Of a DNA stretch of 64,000 bases, positions 44,088 through 56,523 are shown piece after piece. Position numbers and translations under genes: made by a program. The notes under the pieces were generated by a model. That model worked only from the letters and a program-made list of their open reading frames with translations, did no database searches and was not told where the DNA came from. How positions within the stretch are numbered: the stretch's first letter is position 1; each line of letters begins with the position of its first letter. Source of the DNA: Cyrtodaria siliqua (Eukaryota > Mollusca > Bivalvia > Adapedonta > Hiatellidae); the NCBI GenBank assembly GCA_037043455.1, contig JAWPHD010010957.1, positions 1 to 64,000 of the forward strand, written 5' to 3'.

Positions 44088-45383
44088 TATAGTGTATATA
44101 ACGCAGAGAATAAGTTGTTGTTTTTCTTTTATAGTGCAATATAACGCAGAGGATAAGTTGTTGTTTTTCTTTTATAGTTTATATAATGCAGAGGCTAAGT
44201 TGTTGTTTTTCTTTTATAGCGCATATAACGCAGAGGCTAAGTTGTTGTTTTTCTTTTATAGTGTATATAACGCAGAGGATAAGTTGTTGTTTTTCTTTTA
44301 TAGTGTATATAACGCAGAGGATAAGTTGTTTTTCCTGTATAAGTGCATAAAACACAGAGGATAAGTTGTTATTTTCCTTTTATAGTGTATATAACGCAGA
44401 GGATAAGTCGTTGTTTTTCTTTTATAGTGTATATAACGCAGAGGATAAGTTGTTGTTTTCCTTTTATAGTGTATATAACGCAGAGGATAAGTTGTTGTTT
44501 TTCTTTTATAGTGTATATAACGCAGAGGATAAGTTGTTGTTTTTCTTTTATAGTGTATATAACGCAGAGGATAAGTTGTTTTTCCTGTATAAGTGCATAA
44601 AACGCAGAGGATAAGTTGTTATTTTCCTTTTATAGTGTATATAACGCAGAGGATAAGTTGTTGTTTTCCTTTTATAGTGTATATAACGCAGAGGATAAGT
44701 TGTTGTTGTTTTTTTATAGTGTATATAACGCAGAGGATACGTTGTTTTTCCTGTATAAGTGCATAAAACGCAGAGGATAAGTTGTTCTTTTCCTTTTATA
44801 GTGTATATAACGCAGAGGATAAGTTGTTCTTTTCCTTTTATAGTGTATATTACGCAGAGGATAAGTTGTTGTTTTTCTTTTATAGTGTATATAACGCAGA
44901 GGATAAGTTGTTTTTCCTGTATAAGTGCATAAAACGCAGAGGATAAGTTGTTATTTTCCTTTTATAGTGTATATAACGCAGAGGATAAGTTGTTGTTTTT
45001 CTTTTATAGTGCATAAAACGCAGAGTAAGTTGTTGTTTTTCTTTTATAGTGTATATAACGCATAGGATAAGTTGTTTTTTCCTGTATACATGCATATAAC
45101 GCAGAGGATAAGTTGTTGTTTTCCTTTTATAGTGTATATAACGCAGAGGATAAGTTGTTGTTTTTCCTGTATACGTGCATATAACGCAGAGGATAAGTTG
45201 TTGTTTTTCCTGTATACGTGCATATAACGCAGAGGATAAGTTGTTGTTTTTCTTTTATAGTGTATATAACGCAGAGGATGAGTTGTTTTTTCCTGTATAC
45301 GTGCATATAACGCAGAGGATAAGTTGTTGTTTTCCTTTTAACGTGCATATAACGCAGAGGATAAGTTGTTGTTTCTCCTGTAA
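44088..45383. repeat. 42-bp tandem array, about 31 copies, with higher-order pattern
   Basis: Units of gtgtatataacgcagaggat plus aagttgttgtttttctttta-ta. Variant units with tttttcctgtataagtgcat (near 44330, 44578, 44745, 44912) recur at spacings of about 246, 168 and 166 bp, that is about 6, 4 and 4 units. Near the right end a third variant has cctgtatacgtgcatataac. As 42 is divisible by 3, several frames stay open for 80-125 codons; this is a property of the array. Confidence 0.95.
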
Positions 45384-45669
45384 ATAGGAATACTAATATC
45401 AGCTCTGATGTCAAGTTCGACTCCGATGTCAAGTTCCCGAGTGTTGATGGCGATGACGTGTTTTGATAAAGCAAGTGTTCAATAATATCAAGCTGTTGAT
45501 TCATTACGTGGTATAATAAATTATCGTTTTTAGAAGTGTTAGATAAAATTGAAATTGCTGCATGCTGCAGTCCGATAATATTATTGGTTATTGGTCCTTC
45601 ATCACTGTAATCACGTCATTGTCTGTCTGTTATTGCGTCAATGTTTCAAATTACAACGATTAGACTTCC

Positions 45670-45860
45670 GTGTTTGTTAGAGGATGTAACTTGACGGGCA
45701 TTTCTTTATTTACTATGTCACGTCTAATTGGAATGACAATAGGGTACGATGTTTGGTGCACCCTAGGACCTCGTTTAAACCTCCAACTCCTTTTTGTCCA
45801 AGGCGGTGCCCCTATTGTCAACCCTTTTATGTTTGCGGTGTCGTATTCTTAGCTTGTATT
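45670..45860 (+). repeat. Dispersed repeat family E, copy
   Basis: Has ttagaggatgtaacttgacg, atgacaatagggtacgatgt, tggtgcaccctaggacct and ccctattgtcaacccttt, matching 5905-6080 and the inverse of 53950-54110. Confidence 0.7.
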
Positions 45861-45892
45861 TATTATTGTAAGTGTTGTTTGTTTTAATTGTG

Positions 45893-45956
45893 TAGGGGAG
45901 GGTGGGGTGGGGTTTGTTGTTGTTGGGGGTGGGGTTTGGGGGTGGGGGAGTTGGTT
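45893..45956 (+). other. G-rich tract, possible G-quadruplex
   Basis: Contains at least eight runs of three or more G within 60 bp, for example ggggagggtggggtgggg and gggggtggggtttgggggtg. The pattern G3+N1-7 repeated four times is met. Its biological role is not shown by sequence. Confidence 0.7.
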
Positions 45957-46045
45957 GTGTGGTCTTCATTCCTACATTTCTGGTTCGACTGGTACATACT
46001 TGTGCATCTTCCATCATAATCAGCTGATCATGTTCTCTGGATGTT

Positions 46046-46322
46046 GGGGGCGCTCGTGGCCGAGTGGGTTAACGTCTCTCTGACTTGAAATCACTTGCCC
46101 CTCACCGCTGTAGGTTCGATCCCTCAGGGGCCTAGGAATCTTTATGTGAGGAAGCTATCCAGCTGGTTTGCGGAACGTCGGTGGTTCTACCCAGGTGCCC
46201 GCCCGTGCACGAAAATTGCCCGGAGGGGCACCTGGGGTCTTCCTCCACCAATGGAAGCTGGAAAGTTGCCATATGACCTTAGCTGTTGGTGCGACTATAA
46301 AATCCAATTCAATTCAATTCAA
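46046..46322 (+). mobile_element. SINE family B, full length, exact 13-bp target duplication
   Basis: Head gctcgtggccgagtgggtta with gacttgaaatcac (tRNA-Ser(UGA)-like) and B-box ggttcgatccc near 46112. The body is as in the 5-kb copy and the tail is (CAATT)n at 46305-46322. Ttctctggatgtt at 46033-46045 recurs exactly at 46323-46335. The intact boxes and duplication indicate the youngest SINE B here. Confidence 0.96.
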
Positions 46323-46342
46323 TTCTCTGGATGTTATTCACA

Positions 46343-46690
46343 GTGTGACTGTTAAAATCCCTATCCCGAAATCAAAAGGCACATTTTACAACAGATGTAC
46401 ACCGTATCTAAACCTACTGACGACAATGGTATATATACCTCGTCGTCAGTATATGTAACTTACATATGTTGAGAATCCAAACCCTAGAGACACAATATAA
46501 CGGCTTTAACCAGTCAGGCCAACCCCAAAACTGGAGCGTCGAATTAAGAGTCACCAACTCATAATTCATTTTACGCATATTCAATCACGGGTATTTTGAT
46601 TACTATATGATCGTGAACACATGTATAGAGTTTTGATAACCGTTATATAATGTAATGTTGCCGTTATTTGGTGGGTAAGTTCCTTTAAGA
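46343..46690. mobile_element. Short relative of the 8.5-9.6-kb element, with hairpin
   Basis: Shares its beginning (aaatccctatc), middle (gtcgaattaagagtcaccaa) and end (ggtgggtaagttcctttaag) with 8458-9590 but lacks about 0.8 kb of internal sequence. A hairpin actgacgac...gtcgtcagt at 46418-46452 has ggtatatatacc at its tip. Confidence 0.6.
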
Positions 46691-48300
46691 TAATATTGAT
46701 ACTCAAGCCGTGAATAAATGCTTGATGTTAGCATACTACGAGGGTTGAAGCATTTTTTTATTTAATGTATAGTTGCACATGTTTTCACCGTCAACCTTCG
46801 AATAGTAACTTCAGACAATAAAAACGTTCGTGCTGGTTACACATATAACGTTAACTGCAAAGGTATAATACATCAGGTTTGTTTATTTTGCTTCAGTTGT
46901 ATCTAGGTAATTTTCGTAGAAAACAGTTTCTCTTCATAAGTATCTAATGTGAGTTGATTATATATGTAGTATATCTTGCTACGACGTCCAGAGAATACTC
47001 GTGTCTGCAATCTTTCGTTTATATTACTGCAGTTGGTATTTATGTATAAACGTCTAGGTACTAATGTCTCTTAATTACCATTCATTCATTCTCTGACTGA
47101 ATTGCGTATTTACATTTTCGGAAGCATCACCACGTCGGTGGTCTTAAACGAATATAAAGGGAAAATACAAAGGTCTTAATAAATAGAACTGACATACTAC
47201 GCAAGTTAAAAAAACATAAACAAATGGAAGTGCGCCGACGGTTATAAAAAAACAAAAACATCATACATGAACAAATATATCAAATTATGTTTCAATCCAA
47301 AATCGACGCTAAGTTTTAAGTAATGGTATTCAAGGTAATTTTTCAAATCTGATTTTAGTTGATATAACTCTTTAAAATAACATGTTAAGTATTGTATTTC
47401 AATGTGTTGACTGTTAGAGTATAATATTTTTTTTTTTTTTTTTTACATGCATAAACACTTGATAATTTCACGAATGCGAAGCAATGAGTGAAAATATTGA
47501 AGTATTGATCACTTCGAGATGAATAAAATATGTTATTCGCTCCAAAACAACAAATTTTCTTTTTATGTTATGCTTTATAATCAAAGTGTACTGCAGTATG
47601 CAGAAAAATAAATAAAAAGTTGACGACATCATTGGCTTAGTATGATGAAATTGCTGTTTTTAATTACCATAACTTCTCAACTACTTAACCGATTTCAATA
47701 ATCTATACGACTCATTTTCTTAGTTAAGTTATTTCCAATCCAATGATATAACTTTTTACGCCACTTTCGGAAAAAAAAAAGTTTTTGAAAAGGCAGTGAA
47801 AAAATAAGAAAACCCTATATTTTCACAACGAATGAAATACCACTTTTATTTGATTGATAAAATCCACTATTTTCACTGCTAAGCATAAAATAAATGTTAA
47901 TTTGTTCATAAATAGGTATTTACGGCACACGATCTAAAATGCTCATATAACTGTGTAGACTTATTAAATATGTAGGTTTGTGACACTTCAAAAAAATAAA
48001 ACTATCATTATCTGTCAAAATGTTAGTTATAGTGTAATGTATTATTGATATAAAGATAACGGGGTACGCCTTTGTACTTGTAAACTTGCGAAGTATGATC
48101 ACGTTTTTACCTTGACCTTGTTATAAACATCTCCGCCTTGGCACTCTAATACGCGGTTTATGATGTGTTTTCTTGTTCTGTCACGTTTAATAAACTCCGA
48201 CACACACAGAAATAATGCTCAGTAGGAAATATCTCCCATGACACAATGCCACTTTTCATTCGTCAGAAATCCTGAATCTCTGAAACTACATGTTATATAT
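46691..48300. other. Unannotated AT-rich stretch
   Basis: No gene is supported. A poly-T run lies at 47428-47444. A short dispersed repeat piece (ataacggggtacgcctttg) is at 48055-48075. Confidence 0.4.
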
Positions 48301-48311
48301 AGAGGATCTTA

Positions 48312-48435
48312 CATGAGTACTCATTCATTATTGCAATTTATTAAAGGAGTATAATGCCGAGGCTTTTTGCCGAGCATTATATCGTTTTTTGCTAAGGAAA
48401 TTAATAAATGCAATCATGAATGAGAACGAATGTTA
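48312..48435. repeat. Inverted repeat around a short hairpin
   Basis: Actcattcattattgcaatt at the left is matched by the inverse of aatgcaatcatgaatgagaa at the right. The centre has tataatgc and gcattata around cgaggctttttgccga. The structure could be a small foldback element. Confidence 0.6.
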
Positions 48436-48659
48436 GATTCTGTTTATCACATAACTCACATATCGACTTTTATTGCATTTTGCCTGTCGCTTTAACACGT
48501 CAGAACACGTACATTAACGTGCGTCATGACGTCCATGACGTCATTAACGTTATGTTATACCGCTAGTGGAATATCGAAAATATTGAATGGTGTTATTACA
48601 CTCCCACATCGCGTTGTTATGTGATAAATGACATTACGTGGTTCTACTATTAATTTTCA

Positions 48660-48920
48660 AATCCCATCCAACCCCTGCTCCAAGAAGAGAAAACGGGTTG
48701 GTTGGTGTGTATGAAATAAAACCTTAATTTCGGCTTAAACATTTTGCATATAGTAAAATTAAAACATTTAATATGTAATTGTAAACAGTTTATAGGCATA
48801 ATTTTCAGTAAAATATGTTTTAAACGTGCTTTATTGTTGAAATATCCATTATAAATCCTGCTAATATAAGCGTTTTACATCGCTTAATGAAATTAAGGCG
48901 GGACCACGTAATGAGATAAT
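48660..48920 (+). repeat. Dispersed repeat, paralogous to 35515-35735
   Basis: The same order of blocks, ending with cttaatgaaattaaggcggg plus accacgtaatgag, the best conserved part in both copies. Confidence 0.75.
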
Positions 48921-49179
48921 GAACTTCGTGTTTGAGATACCCAAAATTTATTTTCCGAAAGAGGTTCAAATCGCTTGTTTGCTTATCAGATTTGCGAATA
49001 AATCCGGTATTTCATTTTTATTATATAGTGTATACATGTCTAACATAAGTTTTTAATACTCTTGCTTTATTTTTGTTCTTCTTTTTCACTTGTTTACATT
49101 TCTGTTGCGAAATGAAGCTCAAATTAAGTGGTTACTGGGCATTGAAGAAAGCTAATTATTGAATTTAGGTTTGTGAAAA

Positions 49180-49390
49180 TACTGAAAAGTGGATCCCCTT
49201 GAAAGCAACAAATACAAACAAGAGATACAAATTGCAGATTCGGTTTTATTGAGTCTGTTCATGAGAGGTAATATTAAGTGCAACACCTCTCACGCCTCCT
49301 AACACCCAGCTTAAGCGATATTCTACTTTAAAGTCACAAAGATTGGGCTTGATGATCTTCAAACGTGATCCTATAAGAGTGACTCTAATG
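49180..49390 (-). repeat. Dispersed repeat family G, inverted copy
   Basis: On the minus strand it reads from cttaagc-gggtgttaggagg and cgtgagaggtgttgcactta to aacagactcaataaaaccga and caaggggatccac. It helps fix the boundaries of the family, since the match stops near ctgaaaagtggatcc at its 3' end. Confidence 0.75.
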
Positions 49391-49517
49391 ACATGATACG
49401 AGAACCTCTGCCTTATAGCATATCTTTCTTTCCAACGCGTTTAATAAAATCAAACATACTCTATCACGAACATAATATTTATATTTTCACATAACTCACA
49501 ATACGTCATGCACAGTT

Positions 49518-49780
49518 TTAGGGTCCACCGTGGCCGAGGGGTTAACGGCTTTCTGCTGTTGTAAACCTTCTCGCTTCTCACCGCTGCTGGGTTCGAATCC
49601 CACTGGGATCTCGATTTGTAACTGAGAAAGTGTCGAGTCTTACGGATGCCTGGAGGTGTACAGTACTGCTTCTACCCAGGAAAAGTGGCTGGCCTGCCTC
49701 CACCACAAAAAAAAATCGACCGTCATGTATTACCGTACATGTGTTGAAAATGACGTAAAACATCTAACAAATCAAATACA
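49518..49780 (+). mobile_element. SINE family C, best preserved head
   Basis: Head gtccaccgtggccgaggggt with ttgtaaaccttctcgcttct and B-box gggttcgaatccc near 49590. The body is aagtgtcgagtcttacggat, ctggaggtgtacagtactgc and catgtgttgaaaatgac. It sits inside a segment that is otherwise repeated at 51290-51420, so its insertion there can be recognised. Confidence 0.9.
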
Positions 49781-49784
49781 TTTA

Positions 49785-49880
49785 CCTGAAGCCATTTTGT
49801 AAGTAAAATTATGACGTCACTTGTTGTTTGAATGACTTCAAATTTGTAATGCGGCTTGTGTTTGTACTACACATAACTAT
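49785..49880. repeat. Diverged repeat, paralogous to 51320-51425
   Basis: Shared order: gccattttgtaagtaaaatt versus gccagtttgtaagagaaatc, then atgacgtc, then gaatgac, then a 'tgcggct/acgcagct' block and gtactacaaa or acacat. The relation is weak but collinear. Confidence 0.45.
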
Positions 49881-50079
49881 ACTGAAAGGAAAAAAGAAAC
49901 ACATAATGGATTGTATGTGTAATATGCTACTGCTAATCGAATGGTATAGGGCGACATTAGGCGTGTCCTTTCGGAAAGAAGGTTTAAACAGCACCGAACA
50001 CACCACCGGCTAACCCTTTCAAGTTTCATTATCGGCATAATGCGCATTTGGCTCAAGCAGGTGAGCAAACTTAGGCTTT

Positions 50080-51930
50080 AAAACGTTGCAATCTCTTAAC
50101 ATTAAACACAATACTAAAATGGCTTGGCTTTTTCAAGCGAAACTTCAGCATTTATGAATTTCGTGTAACAAAGTATACTTTGATTAAAAGGTATACTACA
50201 TGGCAGATTTGTCTTTTCTATAATTAGTTGTAGCCCCTTTTTGTACAAAACACGTTGAGATATATCCGGAATATTACGTGGAATTAGGTGTATTTAATAG
50301 TTTAGTATAGGCGCTTGCTTCGATTATGCGTTTCTTTTTCATTTCAGTATACACATTTAACAGTGTTGTTTAGTACTAATTGTTGATTGATTATATTTCA
50401 CCAATAATTTATTTAAACCTTTAGTAGAATAATGAAGAACATCTGAAAACAAAATTACGTTTTATAGCCTTTTATCTTATTATATCCAAGCAGGTGTAAA
50501 CTCAACATGATAATGAATTAATAAAAAGAAGCGCCGTAATATTTAGTATTGCAGTATTGCAGAATATTGCAGTGTGTCTATTTATCATGCATAGAAGCCA
50601 AACGAATTTTGACTTAAATTAAGCTGTTATACTCATTTCAACTGAAAAATAGATTGTTTGAAAGTATGCACGTTTTTTCGACGTGGAGTTGTAAATGGTT
50701 ATCATTTGAATTCAATAGAGTTTTAAAGTGTTTTCAAATAGTTTCTGGAAGATGATCTAAATCAACAGTTCATATGTTAACACTTTATTACCGTTGTTGG
50801 TTGCAATTAAGAAGACGATATACCTGGCGATCATTTATCGTAGGGTTTAATTAAGCTAGAATTATAATTTTAATATGCTAGGAAAACCATTCCGGCAAAT
50901 ATAACCGCACTTAAAGATGGATAACAAAATAATTCCCCCTTGGCCATCAGTGCGATGATAGTGTTTCTCGATAAGTGCAATGAAATTGAAATAAAAGGAA
51001 TCCCGAACAGCCTTCCATGTCATCAAAACTTTATAAAGTAGTTTGGCAAGTAAATTATGACGCACTGTGACGTACACATATCATGATAACATGCCAGCGT
51101 TAAATGTAAACGTTTAGAGAATCTTACATAAGTGAATATGTATTATTGACTGTTATGAACGATTTGGAATAAATTGTATAATACGAGGCTGTGTCGAGTA
51201 TCATATCTTGTTATCTAACTATATTAAAGTCAAACATATGCAGTCACGAATGTAAGACTCTGTTCATCACATTATACTCATACGATTTGAAAATTTCACT
51301 TTAATATTGGTACTTGACCTAGTACACGACGCCAGTTTGTAAGAGAAATCATGACGTCGTGAGGCAGTTGAAATGACGTCAGATATATTACGCAGCTGGA
51401 TAGCGTTCGTACTACAAAGAATATACCTTATATCGTCCCATCAGCGCCATAACTCCGTAAGTGCACTTTGGTAAATTGTTCAGGAGAGACAAAAAACTGT
51501 GTTTTTTCTTAACAATGGTACATATAAATACACTGCCTTAGATTTAAGTGTAATATATCTTTACTATGGTAACTCTTTTATGATATTTAAATGAAAACTA
51601 TTTTTAAATGAGTTAATGATAATTATTAAATCATAGTGACTTTGTGCGCTGAAAAGTTCGACGCAACAACTTCGTAAAAAAGTCATCGCAACAACTGCAC
51701 TTTGCTAATTTGAATAGTTTTAAATGCCGTTTGTGAATAATTGTGCTGGTTATTATTATTAATATCCAACTTGCATTTGTAGGTGCTTATGATTTAAGAC
51801 TATATAGCTTAACATATAAATAGTTCAGCCATAAAATTTCAAAATTTAAATTCAGACCTAACATCAGGGCTTTATATGACGGGGATTTGACACGACAGTA
51901 CAAACACTGTATTCAACTGAAAACACTTGT
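50080..51930. other. Unannotated AT-rich stretch
   Basis: No gene or RNA is supported. Apart from the 51.3-kb repeat piece I see nothing structured. Confidence 0.4.
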
Positions 51931-51989
51931 CGTCCAGGTAAGTTTATCGATTATACGCTGCATTGATAGATTTTCACTGCGCTTATGGC

Positions 51990-52715
51990 AGTATGCGAGA
52001 GGCATCGATGTACATCTACATTGCAAACAGACATAATATATCCTTGTTACTGATTTTTTTACATATATTGCGTTGCCAGAAAGCCAAATAAATAACCTTT
52101 CTAATGGTGTAATTTTATTGCAAATAACGGTTAAATAAATAGGCAAAATCTCGAGTTGGAACGGTAATGTATTTCATTTTCTTTTTTTAACGCGTTTACG
52201 CACATCACCATGTGTTTATTGTTTTGGTCATCAAACATTTATAGTTTAATAAATATTTAAGTAAGATGCATGGTTAGAAAGCCAAATAAATAACCTTTCT
52301 AATGGTGTAATTGTATTCCAAATAACGGTTAAATAAATAGGCAAAACCTCGAGTTGGAGCGGAAATTAATCGCATTTTTTCTTTTCTTAAAGCGTTTACG
52401 CGCATCACCATGTGTTTATTGTTTGGTCATTAAATATATAAATTAAATAAGATGCATGGTTAGAAATCCAAATAAATGACCTTTCTAATGGTGTAATTTT
52501 ATTCCAAATAACGCTTAAATAAATAGGTAAAAGCTCCAGTTGGGAAGGAAATATAACGCATTTTTTTCTTTTCTTAAAGTGTTTACGCACATCACCGTGT
52601 GTTTATTGTTTTGGTCATCAAACATATACATGTACTGTTTAATGAATGTTTACATACGATGCATGGTTAGAAAGCCAAATAAATAACCTTTCTACTGACT
52701 GAGGTTATTTCAATC
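51990..52715. repeat. ~195-bp tandem repeat, 3.5-4 copies
   Basis: Aaagccaaataaataacctt with tctaatggtgtaat starts at about 52079, 52276, 52466 and 52671. Other shared blocks are aacggttaaataaataggca, cgtttacgcacatcaccatg and tgtttattgttttggtcatc. Units differ by small indels. Confidence 0.9.
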
Positions 52716-53950
52716 AAGTATTCAAAGGTTAAATGAACGAGGAGAGACAAAATAAAAGCTTTGCCGCAATTATCAATCGGTTCATTTTTCTCAGTATAGA
52801 TAATGTTTGTGAGGATAACGATACAGTACATTTAAATGATTTACTAAGTGAGCAAAATTAAATTATCTTTTTAACTTTTCTATAGAACAACTGGTAAAAC
52901 CTCGAATGCATTGTGTGAACATTTAAGAATGGTGTGATTAATGTATTCTACTGGCATAACAATCGATTGAATAATTAACAAACACGCAAGTATCAATAAA
53001 AAAAAAATAGTAACGCCGGCAAACGTGGTAATGATAATTCGAACAACACATTATTACTGTTTGTTTGTTTGTTTGTTTACTTCTCGGTTTTCAGGTCGGC
53101 TGTTGTAGTATTTTAATCAGTTAAAATTGTTGACAAAATCGAAATGCAATGATTGTAAAAAATTTAAACAATTTGATTTAAAGCTCGCGAAGAACATTTT
53201 TAAAGCGCAAATTTAAATTATTTATGCAAATAATACAAATTGATGCATTGTTTGATAGTTATAGAAAATAATAAATTAGCATAGTAGTTCAATTAGAAAG
53301 ACTTTAATTTCTACTACGATTTGTTTGGGGGGTGTTTTGTGTGTGTGTGTTTTTTTATGAAAGTGCACTTACTTTTCTAAACAGATCTTAATGCAAATAC
53401 AAAGTCTTCTAAACTCTAATACAAATTATAATCATCGTACACAGCAGTAGTTGACTTGCTAGCTCCTCACACTTGCGATTTCAGTCAGCCTGACCAATTA
53501 AAGAAGTCACAGATATATTGCTGTTATTGCACATGTCGTTATGTCACTGAAGGAACTAATTATGCCCTTAGGTGTTAATTGTATATTCAGTCAGTGCATT
53601 ACACGGATGACCCCCGTTGATTTGGCACTTGTAAATACTCCTCTGACTAGGGATCGTAACAGGACCAATTCGGGAAATAGCTGTTAAACTGTGAAAATAT
53701 AGCTTTATGAACATTGTGTTTTGACGGAGATCTTACCCTTAAATCCGGAGATCCGGAGAGCGACTGAAATCGGCACTTTTATCAGGAGATATGGCAGGGC
53801 TTTTTCCCGGTATTTTAGGAAACATGAAGAAATATAAAAAGATCGGACAGGGAAAGTAGCATTCAAGGAGGACAGTCAACCACAAAACACAGAAACAAAC
53901 ATGGAAACAGACAAACAAGAAGGCAAAAGTAATAATAAAAGTAAACGACA
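52716..53950. other. Unannotated stretch
   Basis: A (TTTG)n run lies at 53060-53079. No gene was recognised. The minus-strand ORF near 53739-53960 is Phe-rich and has no family signature. Confidence 0.4.
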
Positions 53951-54110
53951 TCACAAACACAAAAGGGTTGACAATAGGGCTACCGCCTTGGAACGGTCAG
54001 TAGCAAAGTAAGCCACTGGGGATTTAAACCGGTTCTAGGGTGCACCAAACCTCACACTTACCCTACTGTCATCCCATTAAAACAGGACATCCTTTAAATT
54101 TGGGTAATTT
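53950..54110 (-). repeat. Dispersed repeat family E, inverted copy
   Basis: Aaaagggttgacaatagggc with ttctagggtgcaccaaacct and accctactgtcatcccatta is the inverse of the 45.7-kb copy. Confidence 0.7.
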
Positions 54111-55450
54111 CTGTCGTAAAGATGACCAAATTCACAACTGAGAATTGTTTACGTCAACATTTTGTAAGTTGGGATGAGGTAATAGCATAAAAGGCGCAAT
54201 TAGGAACACTATTACATCAATAAAATACTACTTATTTTGATTAGTATGTAGCATATGAGATTTATCAGTACAATTACAGGTCAAAAAGACATTATTTTGC
54301 ATTGGGAAGAAAATGCCCTGTGAATCCACGTTATTGCAAGATATTTTACTTTGCCATGTAATTTGATAATCAGATATTGGCAATTATAACATCTAAAGGG
54401 GCTGGTCAATAATGAATAATCGTTTTAACTCCAATGTAATGTTTTCATTCACTCAAGATACATTCTGAAGGGAAAAAAACGTTCAATTTTGAGTAAACTT
54501 CATTTTTCAAGTAGGACGAGCTATAATAACTATCGAATTGGTCCTGTTAAATTTAAATTTAAATTGTATAAACGTTGAGAATGTGTGAATTAGTTCTTAA
54601 TTAAGCAATATTTCAGAAGGATTAGTATTGCAATCACTTAACTCATAGACTAAGCATATTTTTTTTCTAAAAAAACCCGTGTGAAACAGGTTTTCGCATT
54701 TCACTCAAGAAAGGTTTCTATAATGTTACTCTGACACAATTCAACATATTTATATGATTTTATAGCATGGCACTCATTACAGCTTGTACAAACTGATAAG
54801 CATCATTATTGCAGCACTTTCACTTTATACATTTTTAAAAGTCACGATACACTATTGGAATACTCATTTTGGTACAAAGTTTACAGAAATTGGTGGGGTA
54901 TCATTCCATCACATAACTTGCGATGTGGGAGTATAATAAAGCCATGACAAAAATATCATAATATAGTTGAGTGAAATAAACATGAAAAATAAATAAGACC
55001 TAATCATCAAATCTTGGCATTTACTGTTCAGGTCAGTGTGTAATAGATTTCCGAAACTGATAATTCCGGGGTTACGGAAATCAGTGAAGCAGTTATGACT
55101 GTTCAGAGTGTTACAGAGAAGACTAAAGCGACTACATTTATAAATGTGTATTTCATGTGGCATTTTTGGAGTATATGATAAATAGAATCTCACCTTCATG
55201 CCTATTCAATACTGAATTTACTAAACTTATTGGATGCAATTTTATCCAGTTTGTTTATTAAATTCAGTATTAGAATGGCACTCTTTTATTTATAGGTTTT
55301 GGTAGCTTTGAATGTTTACTTACGCATGATTACTTACGCATGTTTACTTACGCATGACTTACCATTAGAGAAATACCATCATGGTCTTACTTGAAGGTCA
55401 TCATGTTAGTTGGATCAACTGTCCAAGTTTCTAGGGGATGTACATTTGAC
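54111..55450. other. Unannotated AT-rich stretch
   Basis: Nothing coding is supported. A short repeat of acttacgcatg occurs three to four times at 55318-55358. Confidence 0.4.
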
Positions 55451-55499
55451 GTTCATGCCATCAGTGGCATTGTCTAAGTTCTTACATCACTAAGTCAGT

Positions 55500-55716
55500 T
55501 TAGCACCGCTAAATGTGAAAATTCCGTTAAATGTAAAAACTTCCGCTAAATGTTAAAACTCTTCCGCTAAATGTGAAAACACTTCCTTTAAATGTAAAAA
55601 CTTCCGCTAAATGTAAAAGATGACAACGCTAAATGTTATAAATTTTAACATATAGCATTAACCGCTAAATGTTAAAAGTCACTAAAGTTGTCTGAAATAT
55701 GTGATGGCATGAACAG
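55500..55716 (+). mobile_element. Solo arm of a subrepeat-built foldback element
   Basis: Begins tagcaccgctaaatgtgaaa, holds six to seven ccgctaaatgt-type subrepeats of about 16-19 bp, and ends with gttaaaagtcactaaagttg. It matches the inverse of the right half (58217-57985) of the element at 57823-58217. A 13-bp inverted pair, gttcatgccatca at 55451-55463 and tgatggcatgaac at 55702-55714, brackets it. Confidence 0.8.
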
Positions 55717-56016
55717 TGCTGCTTTAACCGACTCAGTTGTTTGAAATAATTACATATTTGTAAAAGAAACATTATTAAAATACGTTTCATTGGCGGAAAC
55801 AGTTTTTCTGTGCATATATCAGTTCCCACATGCAACACTTTAACTTTGGGAACATGTTGTATCTTTAGCTTATTTGCACAAATGATGGAACTCGAATCAT
55901 AAATGTGAATCCATGATTTTATAACTTACTGTACATTTGTATCCACTGTTTTTTTGCATCCACTGTAAGGAACTTTTTCCAATAAAGCCTACATAGACAC
56001 TACTTAGCCTCTTTGC

Positions 56017-56290
56017 TTAAAGCTACAGACGCCCTATATCAATCGAATTCTTCTTTGTGGGCGTGTCTTTATTTGTAGCTTCATGTTCACCAGCTCATGT
56101 CGAATCGGGTATTTAAGCGAGCAAATATAGCGCATGAAATCATTTACTGTATATACATCGACCAGTGCACATCGTACCTATATACAGATAACAGTAATTT
56201 TTACCGGAAAAAAAGTTAGCTTCTTTCGGGGTTCGAACACACGACCTTCTGATTTCAAGCCCTGTGCTATATCCACTGAACTACAACGCT
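56017..56290 (-). mobile_element. SINE family D, minus copy
   Basis: The minus-strand head, 56290-56221, is tRNA-like: gtagttcagtggatatagca (A-box side), ggcttgaaatcag and gtgtgttcgaacccc (B-box). The 3' end is tatagggcgtctgtagcttt plus aag. It faces the plus copy at 56524-56806 head to head. Confidence 0.75.
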
Positions 56291-56523
56291 ACTTGAGAAA
56301 ATAGTATACTAACTACCAGATGAATCATATTGGTCCATATTGTCGCAAGTGTAAATTAACATTGCCTGGTGTAATACTGTATGTTATTAATATGAAACTA
56401 ATGCTTCGCCTCAAATCAATCAAATCTCGACTTGTTATTTAGCGCTTGATGAGTTTGTATGCGCGCGCATGTTATTACGTAATACCTATTTAGTGTTAAA
56501 ACTGCTACAACATACCAATAAAT

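Noticed and set aside
44092..45504. Repeat-protein gene suggested by ORFs of 80-125 codons on both strands
   Set aside because: Open frames arise because the 42-bp unit is divisible by three and has few stop codons; both strands are open, there is no start context, and frames are lost at units with indels.
48345..48385. microRNA-like hairpin or terminator
   Set aside because: The stem is short and sits inside a larger inverted repeat of 48312-48435, so a small mobile element is more likely.
56221..56290. Functional tRNA gene on the minus strand
   Set aside because: B-box and A-box are present, but pairing of the acceptor arms is poor and it continues into a SINE body; treated as a SINE head.
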